A stretch of 64,000 nt of DNA, taken from Hevea brasiliensis (Eukaryota > Streptophyta > Magnoliopsida > Malpighiales > Euphorbiaceae). The notes beneath the pieces are model-generated. The model was given only the letters and a program-made list of their open reading frames with translations. It had not been told where the DNA came from and searched no databases. A program made the position numbers and the translations under genes. Of the stretch, positions 37,501-48,660 are shown piece after piece (position 1 is the first letter of the stretch; the number at the start of each line of letters is the position of its first letter). The DNA lies in contig NC_079505.1 of the NCBI RefSeq assembly GCF_030052815.1, forward strand, positions 65,191,899 through 65,255,898, read 5' to 3'.

Positions 37501-37660
37501 CCTCAAATAAATTATAATTTCGATAAATAGCTTAAATAAATTATTTCATAAATTGTATTCAAAACCATGATAAAAATTAATTAAGGTAAAATAGAATGTG
37601 CCGGTACACCGTGTGACATTACTTACTCGGATATACTATACACGGGTAAGGGGTGTCACA
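34580..37660 (+). repeat. A 5' LTR
   Basis: Begins TGTAACACCC and ends GGGGTGTCACA. Matches 42477-45584. A TATA-like 'tatttaaac' at about 35160 precedes a C-rich stretch (cttcttcctcccatacc), a plausible transcription start. A splice-donor-like AG|GTTAGT is at 35438-35445. The 3' copy has a 12-bp duplication and a roughly 13-bp longer segment near 43950. Confidence 0.95.
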
Positions 37661-37784
37661 TTTAGTGGTATCAGAGCTCGGTTTAGGCATTTCTGGGCCT
37701 AGATTGAGTCCATACCATGCATTGCATTTGTAAGAGTCGAGGTGACACTAATGCAGATCTGTTTATCTTTCTTATTTTGAATAG
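35440..37784 (+). other. Possible leader intron of A
   Basis: Donor AG|GTTAGTGC in the LTR and, directly before the gag ATG, a pyrimidine-rich TTTATCTTTCTTATTTTGAATAG|G acceptor. F has matching sites (donor GT at 49455, acceptor AG at 50524-50525), and B has a strong donor in its LTR. Splicing would remove the primer site and many upstream ATGs from a subgenomic mRNA. This is inference from site appearance and conservation, with no transcript evidence. Confidence 0.35.
37666..37677 (+). other. A primer-binding site
   Basis: TGGTATCAGAGC, five bases after the LTR end, complementary to the 3' end of plant initiator tRNA-Met. This is the usual primer of chromoviruses. Confidence 0.92.
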
Positions 37785-37787
37785 GAT

Positions 37788-39064
37788 ATGGACCCTACAT
37801 CACAGAGAGCAGTTGAGGAGGAAGTGGAGAGTCATGCTCCACCTGCAGCAGCTGAGACTAGGGGTATGGGAGAACCTGCTCCGCTAGCTCAAGCAGAGCC
37901 TGCTCAGCCTCCACAGGTCATGTTCCATCAAATGGCCGAATTTTTCAGACAAATGACTGGGGTAATGCCAACACCACCACCACCACCACCTCCACAACCG
38001 AAATCACATTTGGAAAAATTGAGAAAGTTTGGAGCAGTGGACTTCTATGGCAAGAGAGAAGATGATTCTGTTACAGCCGAAAATTGGTTGAACAGAACAG
38101 GCAGAGTTCTAAAACAACTCCACTGCACTCCAGAGCAAAACCTAGAAGCTGCCATATCTCTATTGCAAGACGATGCATATGAATGGTGGGACACGGTATC
38201 CAGTGAAGTGCAGCCAGAAGTTATAACTTGGGACTTCTTCCTCTCCGAATTTAAGAAGAAATATGTGGGTAGTGTATACCTGGAAGAGAAAAGAAGAGAG
38301 TTCATTAATCTAAGGCAGAGACAGCTGTCAGTGGCCGAGTATGAGAATGAATTTGTCCGATTAAGCCGCTATGGAAGGGAGATAGTCCCTAATGAAGCTG
38401 AAAGGTGCAAGAGATTTGAAGAGGGATTGAATGACAATATAAAGATCATGATCACTGCCTTGGGAATCACTGACTTCACCAAGTTAGTGGAAGCTGCAAT
38501 AAAGGTTGAAAAGGTTAGAATCAGTGAGCAGACTAGAAGAGAGAGACAGAAGAGGGGCCCAGTCGGTCTAGTTCATCTCTGCATTTGGGAAGAAGTTCAA
38601 GGGTCCACCGCACGAGTTCGGTCAGCCACAAGGTCGTGGTCGGTCTCGGGGCCAGCCACGCTTACCTCTAAGAGAGGCCACCCACACCATCGGGCGCCTC
38701 TCCGTGGATGGGGTTCAGGGACCAGCCCCAAAGATCTTCTCGCATGTCCACATTGTTTGAAATGGCATAAGGGGAGTGTTGGAGAGTGACTAGTGCTGCT
38801 AAGGTGTGGGTCAACAGAGCATCGATTGAAGAACTGCCCACGCAGAACTACTACAATGCTCCAACACAAGCAGACTGCTCCTGCACCACGAGGGGTAGGA
38901 AATGCTGGAAATGCGAGCGGTGGGACCATCACGAGGCTGCATCTCGAGCCAGCAGAGAGGCTCGATAATGCACCACCTGCGAGCTTATGCCTTGAGAGCT
39001 CGGGAGGAGCAAGATGCCCTGACGTCATCGTGGGTACGTTCTCCTCTACAATACACTGCATGCA
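37788..39064 (+). pseudogene. A gag (Retrotrans_gag plus zinc knuckle), frameshifted near its end
   Basis: The open frame from ATG 37788 runs 333 codons. Residues: an acidic/proline-rich N-terminus with a seven-proline run, then ENWLNRTGRVLKQLHCTPEQ, WWDTVSSEVQP, FFLSEFKKKYVGSVYLEEKR, FINLRQRQLSVAEYENEF and FEEGLNDNIKIMI, the conserved capsid domain. After KRGP (about 38560) the frame shifts. The zinc-finger region is spread over three frames (CPHCLKWHKG at about 38745, CGSTEHRLKNC at about 38807), and the first Cys of the C-x2-C-x4-H-x4-C knuckle is missing through a small deletion. A further shift is needed to enter protease near 39065. Gag would assemble the particle, but this copy cannot make a full Gag-Pol. 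Confidence 0.9.
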
Positions 39065-40485
39065 TTGGTGGATCCAGGATCCACTCATTCATACATCTGC
39101 ATCAACTTACCCGTAGAAAGGGGGATACTAGTAGGGGAGAGTGACCAAGACATTCTGGTCACTAATCCATTGGGCCACAGTGTAGTGGTGAACAAAGTGT
39201 ACAAGGGTTGCCCGTTAAGGATTCAGGGGTGTGAATTCTTGGCAGACCTGATTGAGTTGCCCTTCCACGAGTTTGACGTGATTTTGGGAATGGACTGGTT
39301 GTCACGTCATCAGGCAATAATTGATTGCAAGTTGAAGAGAATTTCTCTGAAAACTTCTGAGGGTAATGAGATCACTGTAGGTGAAAGGATGATTTCTGTC
39401 AATGTTATCTCAACCACGATTGCAAGAAGAATGATGAGAAAAGGCTGTGAAGCCTACCTAGCACATGTGGTGGATACTAGGCAGGCTAAGCCAAACCTGA
39501 GTGATATACCCACAGTAAGAGACTTCCCAGAGGTATTTCCTGAAGAGTTGCCTGGTTTGCCACTAGAAAGGGAAGATGAATTTACTATTGAGACAACTGT
39601 GGCACAAAGACCCATTTCCATTGCTCCTTATAGGATGGCACCCACTGAATTGAGGGAGTTGAAAACTCAGTTGCAAGAGTTGCTTGATAAGGGGTTCATA
39701 CGCGCCAGTGTGTCACCATGGGGAGCTCCAGTGCTGTTTGTGAAAAAGAAGGATGGGACTTTGAGGCTTTGCAATTATTACCGGCAATTGAATAAAGTGA
39801 CTGTGAAGAACAAATATCCATTGCCTAGAATTGATGATCTGTTTGATCAGTTGAAGGGAGCAGGAGTATTTTCTAAGATTGATCTCAGATCAGGGTATCA
39901 TCAGTTGAGGGTGAAGGATGCAGATGTGCCAAAGACTGCATTCAGGACCCGATATGGGCATTATGAGTTTCTAGTGATGCCCTTTGGCCTAACAAATGCA
40001 CCAGCGGCATTCATGGACCTTATGAACCGTATCTTCCATCCACACTTAGATCGGTTTGTAGTAGTCTTTATTGATGATATTTTGGTGTATTCCAAGACCA
40101 GGGAAGAACATGATAAGCATGTGAGGATTGTTCTGCAAACCCTAAGAGAAAAGAAGTTGTATGCTAAGTTGTCCAAGTGTGACTTTTGGTTGAATGAGAT
40201 TGCATTCCTTGGACACATAGTGTCAGCTGATGGGATTAGGGTGGATCCCAAGAAAATAAAAGCAGTGATGGAATGGAAGCCTCCCAGGAATACCACTGAG
40301 GTCAGAAGCTTCTTCGGGCTAGCTGGGTATTACAGGAGATTTGTGAAGGGATTTTCCTTAATAGCTGCTCCAATGACCAAGTTGTTACACAAGAATGTCA
40401 GATTTGACTGGAATGACAAGTGTCAAACCAGTTTTGAGAAGTTGAAGGCTATGTTGACAGAGGCACCGGTGTTAACACACCGGTG
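39065..40485 (+). pseudogene. A protease and reverse transcriptase
   Basis: Protease starts with [14 protein letters not shown] (active-site D-P-G-S as usual in this clade), with [19 protein letters not shown] as the second half. RT follows: [40 protein letters not shown], the motif A region [29 protein letters not shown] and the catalytic box FIDDILVYS (about 40065-40095), then [17 protein letters not shown] and [16 protein letters not shown]. The frame is lost at about 40476-40485, where a one-base shift sits in a perfect palindrome; the open frame then runs on in a wrong frame to 40534. The residues LCNYYRQLN show two substitutions from the usual form. RT would copy the RNA genome to DNA. 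Confidence 0.92.
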
Positions 40486-41628
40486 TCGTGAAAGGACTTC
40501 GTGGTCTACAGTGATGCCTCTCATAATGGGTTAGGGTGTGTATTGATGCAAGAGGGGAAGGTGGTCGCCTATGCTTCTAGGCAGTTAAGGCCACATGAAC
40601 AGAACTACCCTACCCATGATCTAGAGCTTGCAGCAATTATCTTCGCACTGAAGATATGGAGGCATTACTTGTATGGTGAAAAGTGTTACATTTACACAGA
40701 CCACAAAAGCCTGAAAGACTTGCCAACCCAGAAGGAGCTCAACCTTAGATAGAGACGATGGATTGAGTTCCTGAAGGACTATGATTGTGTAATTGACTAC
40801 CATTCTGGGAAGGCAAATGTAGTTGCTGATGCTTTGAGCAGAAAATCCATCACAGCATTGAGATCATTGAATGCCCGTCTATCTTTGGTTCGAGATGGAG
40901 CTATTTTGGCTGAGTTACAAGTGAGGCCAAACCTGCTACAGCAGATTTTAGATGGGCATAAGGTAGATGAGAAGCTAATGGCTATTATGAGCAAAATCTC
41001 AGAGGGAAAAGCAACTGACTATGGGGTGAAAGCAGATGGGTGTCTGTATTACAAAGGAAGATTGTGTGTACCAGATGATGGGGAATTGAAGGCCAGTATT
41101 CTAAAAGAGGCACACACCAGTGTATATGCTATGCACCCAGGAAGTACAAAGATGTATCATGATCTAAAGCTTCAGTATTGGTGGCCTGGTATGAAGAAGG
41201 ACATAGCTGACTATGTGACTAAATGCTTGACATGTCAGCAAGTCAAGGCAAAACATCAAGTTCCATCAGGTTTGCTACAGCCTATACGCATACCTGAATG
41301 GAAATGGGATCGGGTCACCATGGATTTTGTAAGTGGTCTACCTCTCACCCAGAAGAAACATGATGCAGTATGGGTGATAGTTGATCGATTGACAAAGTCA
41401 GCACACTTTCTGCCAGTTAGGACTGACTACTCACTGGAGAAGTTAGCAGAATTGTATATCAGTGAGATAGTTAGACTGCATGGAATTCCACTTTCCATCA
41501 TATCTGATCGAGACCCAAGGTTTACATCGAGATTTTGGAAGAAGTTGCATGAGTCCTTGGGTACACAACTCCACTTCAGCACAGCTTTCCATCCTCAGAC
41601 GGATGGGCAATCAGAAAGAGTAATCCAA
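40486..41628 (+). pseudogene. A RNase H and integrase N-terminus/core
   Basis: RNase [52 protein letters not shown] and [11 protein letters not shown]; a TAG stop at 40750-40752 interrupts NLR*RRWIE in an otherwise continuous frame, followed by VVADALSRK. Integrase: zinc site with H..H in [11 protein letters not shown] and C-L-T-C, then the core with [17 protein letters not shown] and [10 protein letters not shown], giving all three DDE acidic residues. The frame ends at codon CAA 41626-41628 and continues, in phase, at 41704. RNase H removes the RNA template; integrase inserts the DNA copy. Confidence 0.9.
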
Positions 41629-41703
41629 GTAAACAATTGAAACCAATGAAATTGATACAAATATTGAATTAAAATGATAATAATAACATGAAATATATAT
41701 CAG
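41629..41703 (+). other. 75-nt GT-AG intron-like segment inside A integrase
   Basis: Starts GTAAACAATTG, ends ATATATATCAG, AT-rich throughout with an in-frame stop. It lies exactly between codon CAA (Gln of SERVIQ) and GTC (Val of VLEDML) in phase 0, so removing it restores the reading across the integrase core. Splicing is inferred, not shown; a 75-bp insertion that happens to have GT and AG ends is the alternative. Confidence 0.55.
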
Positions 41704-42465
41704 GTCCTTGAGGATATGCTGAGGAGTTGTGTCATTGAATTTGAGGGAAGTTGGGATAGATACCTCCCACTGGCAGAATTTGCATACAACAATAGCTACC
41801 AAACTAGCATCCAAATGGCCCCATATGAAGCACTGTATGGGAGGAAATATAGAACTCCAGTGTGCTGGACTGAATTGGGCGAAGATAAGCTGGTAGGACC
41901 AGACCTGGTGAAATAGACTGAAGAGAAAGTGAAACTAATCAAAGTCAATCTGAAGGTTGCCTCAGACAGACAGAAATCTTATGCTGACCTGAAGAGAAAA
42001 GAAATAGAATATGTGGTTGGCGACAAAGTGTTCCTCAAGGTGTCACCGTGGAAAAAGGTATTGAGGTTTGGAAGAAAAGGTAAGTTAAGCCCTAGGTTCA
42101 TTGGCCCATATGAAGTCATTGAACGTGTGGGTCCAGTGGCCTATAGGCTAGCTTTACCACCAGAGCTGGACAAGATCCACAATGTGTTCCACATGTCCAT
42201 GCTCAGAAGATACCGCTCAGATCCTTCACATGTCATCTCCAGGGAAGAAATTGAAATACAACCGGATTTGACATATGAGGAAGAACCTCTACGGATCCTG
42301 GCTCGGGAAGTAAAGGAATTGAGGAACAAGCAGATTCCACTGGTGAAAGTGCTTTGGAGGCACTACAACACCGAGGAGGCAACTTGGGAAAGTGAAGAGA
42401 CGATGAGGCAACAGTTCCCTCAACTGTTTGCATTAGGTAAATTTCGAGGACGAAATTTAAATTAG
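41704..42465 (+). pseudogene. A integrase C-terminus, GPY/F module and chromodomain-like tail
   Basis: VLEDMLRSCVIEFEGSWDRY, FAYNNSYQTSIQMAPYEALY, then the linker, a TAG stop at 41914-41916 (before TEEKVK), FLKVSPWKKVLRFGRKGKL, FIGPYEVIERVGPVAYRLAL and KIHNVFHMSMLRRYRSDPS. The tail EEPLRILAREVKELRNKQIP, LVKVLWRHYNTEEATWESEE has the pattern of a plant chromovirus chromodomain (V.VLW....TEEATWE). Its stop codon overlaps the polypurine tract. The GPY/F and chromodomain parts are thought to direct integration to heterochromatin. Confidence 0.9.
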
Positions 42466-42476
42466 AGGGGAAGAGT
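42464..42476 (+). other. A polypurine tract
   Basis: AGAGGGGAAGAGT immediately before the 3' LTR (TGTAAC at 42477). F has AGAGGGGAAGAAT in the same place. Confidence 0.85.
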
Positions 42477-45400
42477 TGTAACACCCTCCCGGTAGCAACT
42501 CCGTACATTCTACTGTTCCGGTGATCAGTGTCGGTCCAGACAGCTAGAACGTTCGGAAAAATATTTAAACTAAAGTGAGGAACCATAATTGGAACCATAA
42601 TTAACTCAAATATTAATAAGAAAAATTTAGTAAAAATTTTAGAAATAAAATACAACCAAGTTAAATGAGCCGGTGCCCAAGGATGGGTAACCAGAGGGAA
42701 GTTGCGGTTCTCGCAACTAGGAGCCCTAGACCCGGGGAAAAATTCATAAAATAATTTTTGGGACTCCATAGAAGGGTCATTGAGGTTCCTATGGCATTAG
42801 AATGCCAAGAAAATATTTAGAAAAAATTTTCAATCGGTACAGACAATTTTGACCCGTTAAGCCAAACGGAGGGCATTTTGGTCATTTCGCCTTCAGAGGT
42901 GATTTTTGGCCGACTTGCCCAGTTGAGTAAATAATTATTATGACATAAAATGTGAATAAACATTACTAAAAATTAAATTGAAAATGAGTAGAGATGAAAA
43001 GAAAAGAAAAATCAAATAATGCAAATTATGACATCTTTATGATGTCATTTACAAGTCCCCACCAATTGTATTTAAACAACCATTTAACTAACTAATAAAA
43101 GAGATAAATAAAGATCAAAGAATTAAAAAAAAAAACAGCAGCCATCTTCTTCCTCCCATACCAGCCGAAACATGCCCTAGACCAACCTCCATTGATTTTT
43201 CAATCAAAGCTCAATTTCCCTCTTTATTTCACCTTAAACCCTAAACACCTTTCACTAAAAACTTATCTATACCTCTTGGGAAGTGTTTGGCAGCCTAGAA
43301 AAGGAAGGAAAGTGAAGTTTAAACTTGGAAAATTCTGCCCTACAAGAGGTTAGTGCACATATATACTTAGAACTCTTTATTTTCATGTTAAATACTTAAA
43401 AAGGAGTAAGAATTTGAAAGCGAAATGAATGAAATTTATGTGTATACATGCCCTGAATTTCAGCAGCCCTAAGGAAGGGATAAGAGTGATTGTTTTGATG
43501 GACTTAAAGTGGACTAAAGATCATGATTAAAGAATATATACATGTGGATAATGAATTAGTGAGTTAAACTAAGGTAATATGGGTGAACCTTGAATTTGGG
43601 CTAGGGTTTGGGGGTGAAAATTTGACTTGGCTTATGAAATTGTTAAAGAACATTCTAATGGTCAATTAGTGACCATTTGAGGTAAGTTGACCATAATTTG
43701 GACTGAAATATAGCATGGCAAAGTGAAATGTGTAGGCTGCCTAGTGACAGCAGCAATGAGGCTGTGATTCCAGCCCACTTGGACAGCCATAACTTTGGCT
43801 GTGTAGGTTCAATTGGTGTTTGGCCAATTGGAAATGAAACTAGACTTATAATGGCACAATTTTTCTGAAGAAACCATGTCCAAAAGACCAAAGCAAGTGG
43901 ACCAAAAATTGGTCCCAATCCGGATACCCTGCAAGCAAATTCTGCAGAATGACCAAATGAACAGTAACTGTTCATTTGGCCATAACTCACTGTAGAATGG
44001 GTCAATTGACCTGAAATTTTTACAGAAATAAGTTAAGACATAGAAAAACAACTTTCATGAAGAAACCTACCTCAAATTATGACCAGAACCTAACCAAAAT
44101 GGCAGTCACAGTCACTGTTTATGGTACTGTAGATTTGGTAAATTCTGCAGATTGGAAATCCGGCCAGCTATGGTTTTTGGACCATATTTGGAGCTACAAA
44201 ACTCCAAATGGAGTGATTCAAAAAAGGAAATTCAACTAGACAAAATAAGGAACAACTTTCATGTTTACCATTTCCTCAAATTCCCACTGCAACAGTGCCT
44301 AATGGAATAGTAAATTTGGGTTACAAAAACTGAAAATTCTGCTTCTCTTGGTTTAAGCTTAGAAATGGTATTAATGCTTAATGCCAACAAGTTTTCAATG
44401 CAAAATGTGGTATGTTGGGAGTGCCAAAACCAATGCACCTATTTTCTATGCAAAAGTCAACTTTTTGGTTGACCAATGAAGTGAATAGTGACACTAAAAG
44501 TTGAAATTCAAAAAATTGAAGAATTTTAAAGTATCAAATGCCCTAGTATACCTAACAAGATTGGTTTGGATAGTTTGGCATGCCAATAGGGTTCAGTTAG
44601 CAGTACTGCACATGGCATTATGCCATTCTGTGATTTTATGGCTTTTAGCCATTTTGACATTGTGTTGAGACTTGGCCTCGTGCCTAATATTATTTACAGC
44701 TTGTTAGCTGTTCTGTTGCGCACTGGGAGATACATATGTGACCGATGGTGTGACGGCCAGAGGTACTTGATACCCAATGCCAGTTTACCCGTTTATCCAG
44801 TCCAGTTGTCCAGTATAGGTTACTTGGGCAACCAAATGAATGAAAATGGACAAAGTTAACGAAATAAATGAATATAACAAATGCAAAACAAATAAGACAT
44901 ATACATTCAATACATATTTATTTTCTACTATTTTCTTTTATTTTATTATTGCACCACTAAGCATCATTGCTTAACGCGTTGCTTTTGCCACGCGTAGGTT
45001 CTGGAGATACTGATCGTGAGCCCAGTAGACCGCAGACTGGGTGAGTCCATCCTGCAGCTCTGCATAGTGTCCGTGTCACCTCACCTTCTACACTGCATTG
45101 GTAGGACACTAGGTTTCATTTTGGTATCTTGTATCTAACTTTTATTTTCTCATATGTAATTAAACTTATGTAATGTATTTTGATGTTCATGTAAATAATG
45201 AAAATTGTATTTGTGAATGGAAAAGTGAATGTCTATCTATGACTTGTACATGATTATCAAATGAGATGAATGATTGAGAAATGAAATTGAAAAATGTTGA
45301 GATTTTGATAAATGGAGTTGAGATGATTGAATATGAATAGAGGAAGTGTTTTTCACAGGTTCCGAAGAACTGTTTTCTCCATTTTTAGCTGTGATCACGG

Positions 45401-45584
45401 ATTTTCTATAAAATTTTCGGAACCTCAAATAAATTATAATTTCGATAAATGGCATAAATAAATTATATTTCATAAATTGTATTCAAAACCATGATAAAAA
45501 TTAATTAAGGTAAAATAGAATGTGCCGGTACACCGTGTGACATTGCTTACTTGGATATACTGTACACGGGTAAGGGGTGTCACA
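42477..45584 (+). repeat. A 3' LTR
   Basis: A 3108-bp direct repeat of 34580-37660. Differences include a 12-bp tandem duplication (GGAACCATAATT) near 42590 and a longer segment near 43945-43970. It ends GGGGTGTCACA and is followed by target duplication atata. Confidence 0.95.
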
Positions 45585-45788
45585 ATATAAATGCAAATTA
45601 TGAGTTGAACACGTATATTACTTATAAATTGACCGAGAGATTTAGCGAGATGCTCCCAAAAGCTGGATTTTCCAAAAATTTGTAGCTCTCGACTGGTTAA
45701 ATAATTTCCATACAATAATAATATTGCGTTTGAATTTATTATTGTCTTTAGAATAGTTTAAGAAAAATTAATCTAATTATTCTGTTTT

Positions 45789-46577
45789 ATTGGGTATAAG
45801 ATGAAATTATCATTACGCCCAACAAACCATTAATTATTATTTCTTTAGGTTCGAGATGCAATTATCATCGAACCCATGATCTTTATTTTATTTTATTTTA
45901 TTTTGCTAGATTTAAGATGAAATTATCATTAAATTTTCCAAAGGTTTTATTATTTTATTTGATTTATAGAGCTTAAGATGGAATTATCATTAAACTCAAA
46001 AATAATGTTAATTTTAGTTTATAGGATTTAAGATGAAATTATCATTAAATCTCAAAAGAACTTTTAATTTATAGGGCTTAAGATTAAATTATCATTAAAG
46101 CCAAAAAAAACTTAATTATTTTAATTATACTCAATTATAGAGTTTAAGATGAAATCATCATTAAACTCCAAGGATTTTATTATTTTTAAATTTAAGGATT
46201 TAAGATGAAATTATCATTAAACCTTCAATTATTTTGGTTTTATTTGATTTATAGAGCTTAAGATGGAATTATCATTAAACTCCAAAATCTTGATTATTAT
46301 CTGATTTATAAGATTTAATTATCATTAAACCCTGAAAGATTTTATATGCTTTATTTCAAGTTTATAGGATTTAAGATGAAATAATCATTAAATCCTAACA
46401 AAACTTTAAATTTTAAAGCCTAAGGTCTAAGATGCAATTATCATTAGTCCTGGAACAATTTTAATTAATTATCTAATTGCCTTTTCTTATGAGGTATAAA
46501 ATGGAATTATCATTAGTCCTCAAGATTATTATATATTTTAATTAATAGGGGTTGTGATGAGATTATTATCAAATCCT
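45789..46577. repeat. Array of about 14 hairpin units in the E LTR (copy 2)
   Basis: The same units as 10-790. Several stems are better kept here: TAGGATTTAA (46365-46374) pairs perfectly with TTAAATCCTA (46388-46397), and GGTTCGA (45848-45854) with TCGAACC (45868-45874). The loops are 13 nt and nearly constant. Confidence 0.88.
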
Positions 46578-48660
46578 AAATATTTTAATTAATTCATTTA
46601 TTTATAATATTTTATTTATTTTACAATCAAAATAATTTGGGCCTTCCAATAAATTTTAATATCCACTCATCTATTCAAACGCCCATCATCAAAACATGTA
46701 GCACCATTATATAAAAAGGGCTTAGGAATTAAAATTTATATTATAAGCTTTATTTACTAATACTAAAATATTAACAGGGTGCATGAACTTAGGTTTTATC
46801 ACTAAGATCCCACTTGTGATGAGGCAAATGCTAATAACGCTCAATGAACATCGGCAGCAATTTTGTAGGATCATGCCACTAATTCAATTAGCAAGAATTC
46901 CAACTCACAATCTTAGACTTTTCAATAATAAGCAGGACAATTATTACATTGGGAAACCATACTTAAGAAAGTATTCCCAAATACCCAAGAATGCATTTAG
47001 AATGCCCACACTGATGTTGATAATTCTACTATATACAAATTTTATTCTCATAATTTTCTGGCTGTAAATCACCACCTCGTCATAAGTAGGATCTAATACA
47101 ACACCAGTTACAAAAATTAACATAAAATAAAAGTTTCAATTGAGCATCCCCGAAAACAAGAACCTTTATTATTTTAGTAACATAAGTAGGAAGCTTCAAA
47201 ACATAATCTGTGGGTTTTAACATCAATAAATATTGACCAAACTAAAACCAAAAAAATAAAGCAAATCCTAGGTTTTTAGCTAACAACTATATCTATTTAT
47301 TTTCAAAACTCCGTCCATCAAGAATTAACAATCAAACCATATAATCCAATTCTAAAATTCAAATTCAACAAACAACCCAACCTTTGTTTTAATTCACTGT
47401 AAAACTTCCCTTATTATCATTCAGTATATACACAAAATAGTAAAACTAAGTAATCATAAACAGCCACATAGTATCAATCATCCCTACCCATTACCAAAAT
47501 GCTTGATCAATAATCAATGATTACTATAAAAAACATAAATGAATCCATAGTCATCAATTAACAAATCGCAAAAAAAAAATGTACCAGAGAAGTAACAGAT
47601 ACAATGGCACCGAAAAAAAATAGTGAATCCACTTATGAAGCCAACAATCGAATCTAGCAAGTATCTCCTTAATGAAGAACTATAGATCTGCTGGGATTGA
47701 GGCAGAAATGAATAGAATGAGTGGCTTTTTGAAGGCACTAATCTGGAGAAGAATTGACACAGGTATTGGTGAAGAAGAACGGGTGAGCCGTTGGTTTCAA
47801 CCTGAAGCAGAAATGGGTCTAAAACTAAAATAGGGAGTGTTTTTTTGTGGGAACAAGTGCTAATTTTTGCTCCAGAGAGCAGATAGCGTGAGTTTTATAT
47901 GGAGAGCAAGTGTGTCTAAAGAGGATCGTTTTTTCTTCTTAAATAGAGGTTTGGGTTTTTGAGAGAGTCAGTCAAAGGGAGGGGAGGAGTTTGTAGTTTT
48001 TAAGAGAGTCAGTTAAAGGGAGAGGAGGAGTTTTCTCTACAGAGACCTAGGTAGCTTAGGAAATTAACAAAATTAATTGATCCTTAATTAATTCCTATCC
48101 TCTTCTACTTCTCCCTAAAATATTAAAATGGGAGGATATCCCAAACTTAAAGGCTAAAATTAAGGCCCAATAGAGTATTTTCCTCTTTCTATAAAATAAT
48201 AAAGAAAATGAAATTTAGAATAAATTGAAAATGTAAGATAAAAAATTAGAATGGAATCCAAACAATTCATTTTGTTTTCTTTTAAATTTCTTTCTTTAAT
48301 TAAATGACACAAATAAAACTACAGTAATTTTTTTTAAATGAAGATAAAAAATTGAAATCAAAATGCCAACCAAAATTGAAACCAAAATTCAAAATAAATT
48401 GATTTTCTTTTGGTTCTCTATTTTACTTCTATTTTTTTTCATATTTTATTTTATTTCCTTTGTTTTAAATTTTAATAAAAATAAAATTACTATCTGGGAA
48501 CTAAAATTAAGAAGGAGAATCAAAAAAGAAAATATTGAAATTGAAAATGCCAATTAAAATTGAAACTGAAAATTCAAAATTGACTGATTATTTCACTTTT
48601 CTATTTTTATTTTATTTAAAAAAAAATTATTTTAGATCCGGATAAAATATAGTATTTACA

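Larger units (their letters stand above)
34580..45584 (+). mobile_element. Element A: nearly complete Ty3 chromovirus (Tekay-like)
   Basis: 11,005 bp with LTRs of 3081 and 3108 bp, TG..CA ends and the 5-bp target duplication atata (34575-34579, 45585-45589). Internal order: initiator-Met type primer site, gag, protease, RT, RNase H, integrase, chromodomain-like tail, polypurine tract. Long LTRs, the chromodomain and the wording of integrase point to the Tekay/Del clade. The LTRs differ by about 7 substitutions over the first 480 aligned bases plus a 12-bp tandem duplication near 42590, so insertion is recent. Coding frames have a few frameshifts and TAG stops. It lies inside E's 5' LTR. Confidence 0.95.
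1..48660 (-). mobile_element. Element E: giant Ogre/TAT-like Ty3 LTR retrotransposon, left end outside the window
   Basis: Read on the minus strand from 48660 leftward it shows a 5' LTR (33630-48660, interrupted by element A), a primer-binding site, leader, ORF1, gag, protease, RT, two RNase H domains, integrase, a long 3' region with a tandem array, a polypurine tract and a 3' LTR that runs off the window at base 1. Subtracting nested elements A, B and G leaves about 20.5 kb in the window and roughly 21-22 kb in all. That size, the extra ORF before gag, the dual RNase H and the intron-like gap between protease and RT are all marks of the Ogre/TAT lineage. The right end follows directly with F's LTR sequence, so E sits inside F. 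Every coding region has stops or frameshifts, so this copy is dead. Its two LTRs differ by about 4-5% by eye over the first 130 bp compared. Confidence 0.88.
33630..48660 (-). repeat. E 5' LTR, split by nested element A
   Basis: Bases 33630-34579 and 45590-48660 form one LTR of about 4.0 kb. Its plus-strand left end TGTCGCAACGTG is the inverted U5 terminus next to the primer site. Its right end ...GTATTTACA (48660) is the inverted TG start. The sequence from 45784 on matches 1-2818. Bases 33640-33840 resemble the left end of C, showing the two belong to the same lineage. The following bases aacgt (48661-48665) are the predicted right target duplication. Confidence 0.85.

Noticed and set aside
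37666..37677. tRNA gene at the primer-binding sites
   Set aside because: Only the 12-nt primer complement is present, with no tRNA cloverleaf.
37741..37787. A 43-nt intron just before gag (GTGACACTAATG...AATAG)
   Set aside because: Too short for a plant intron; the acceptor is better paired with the LTR donor.
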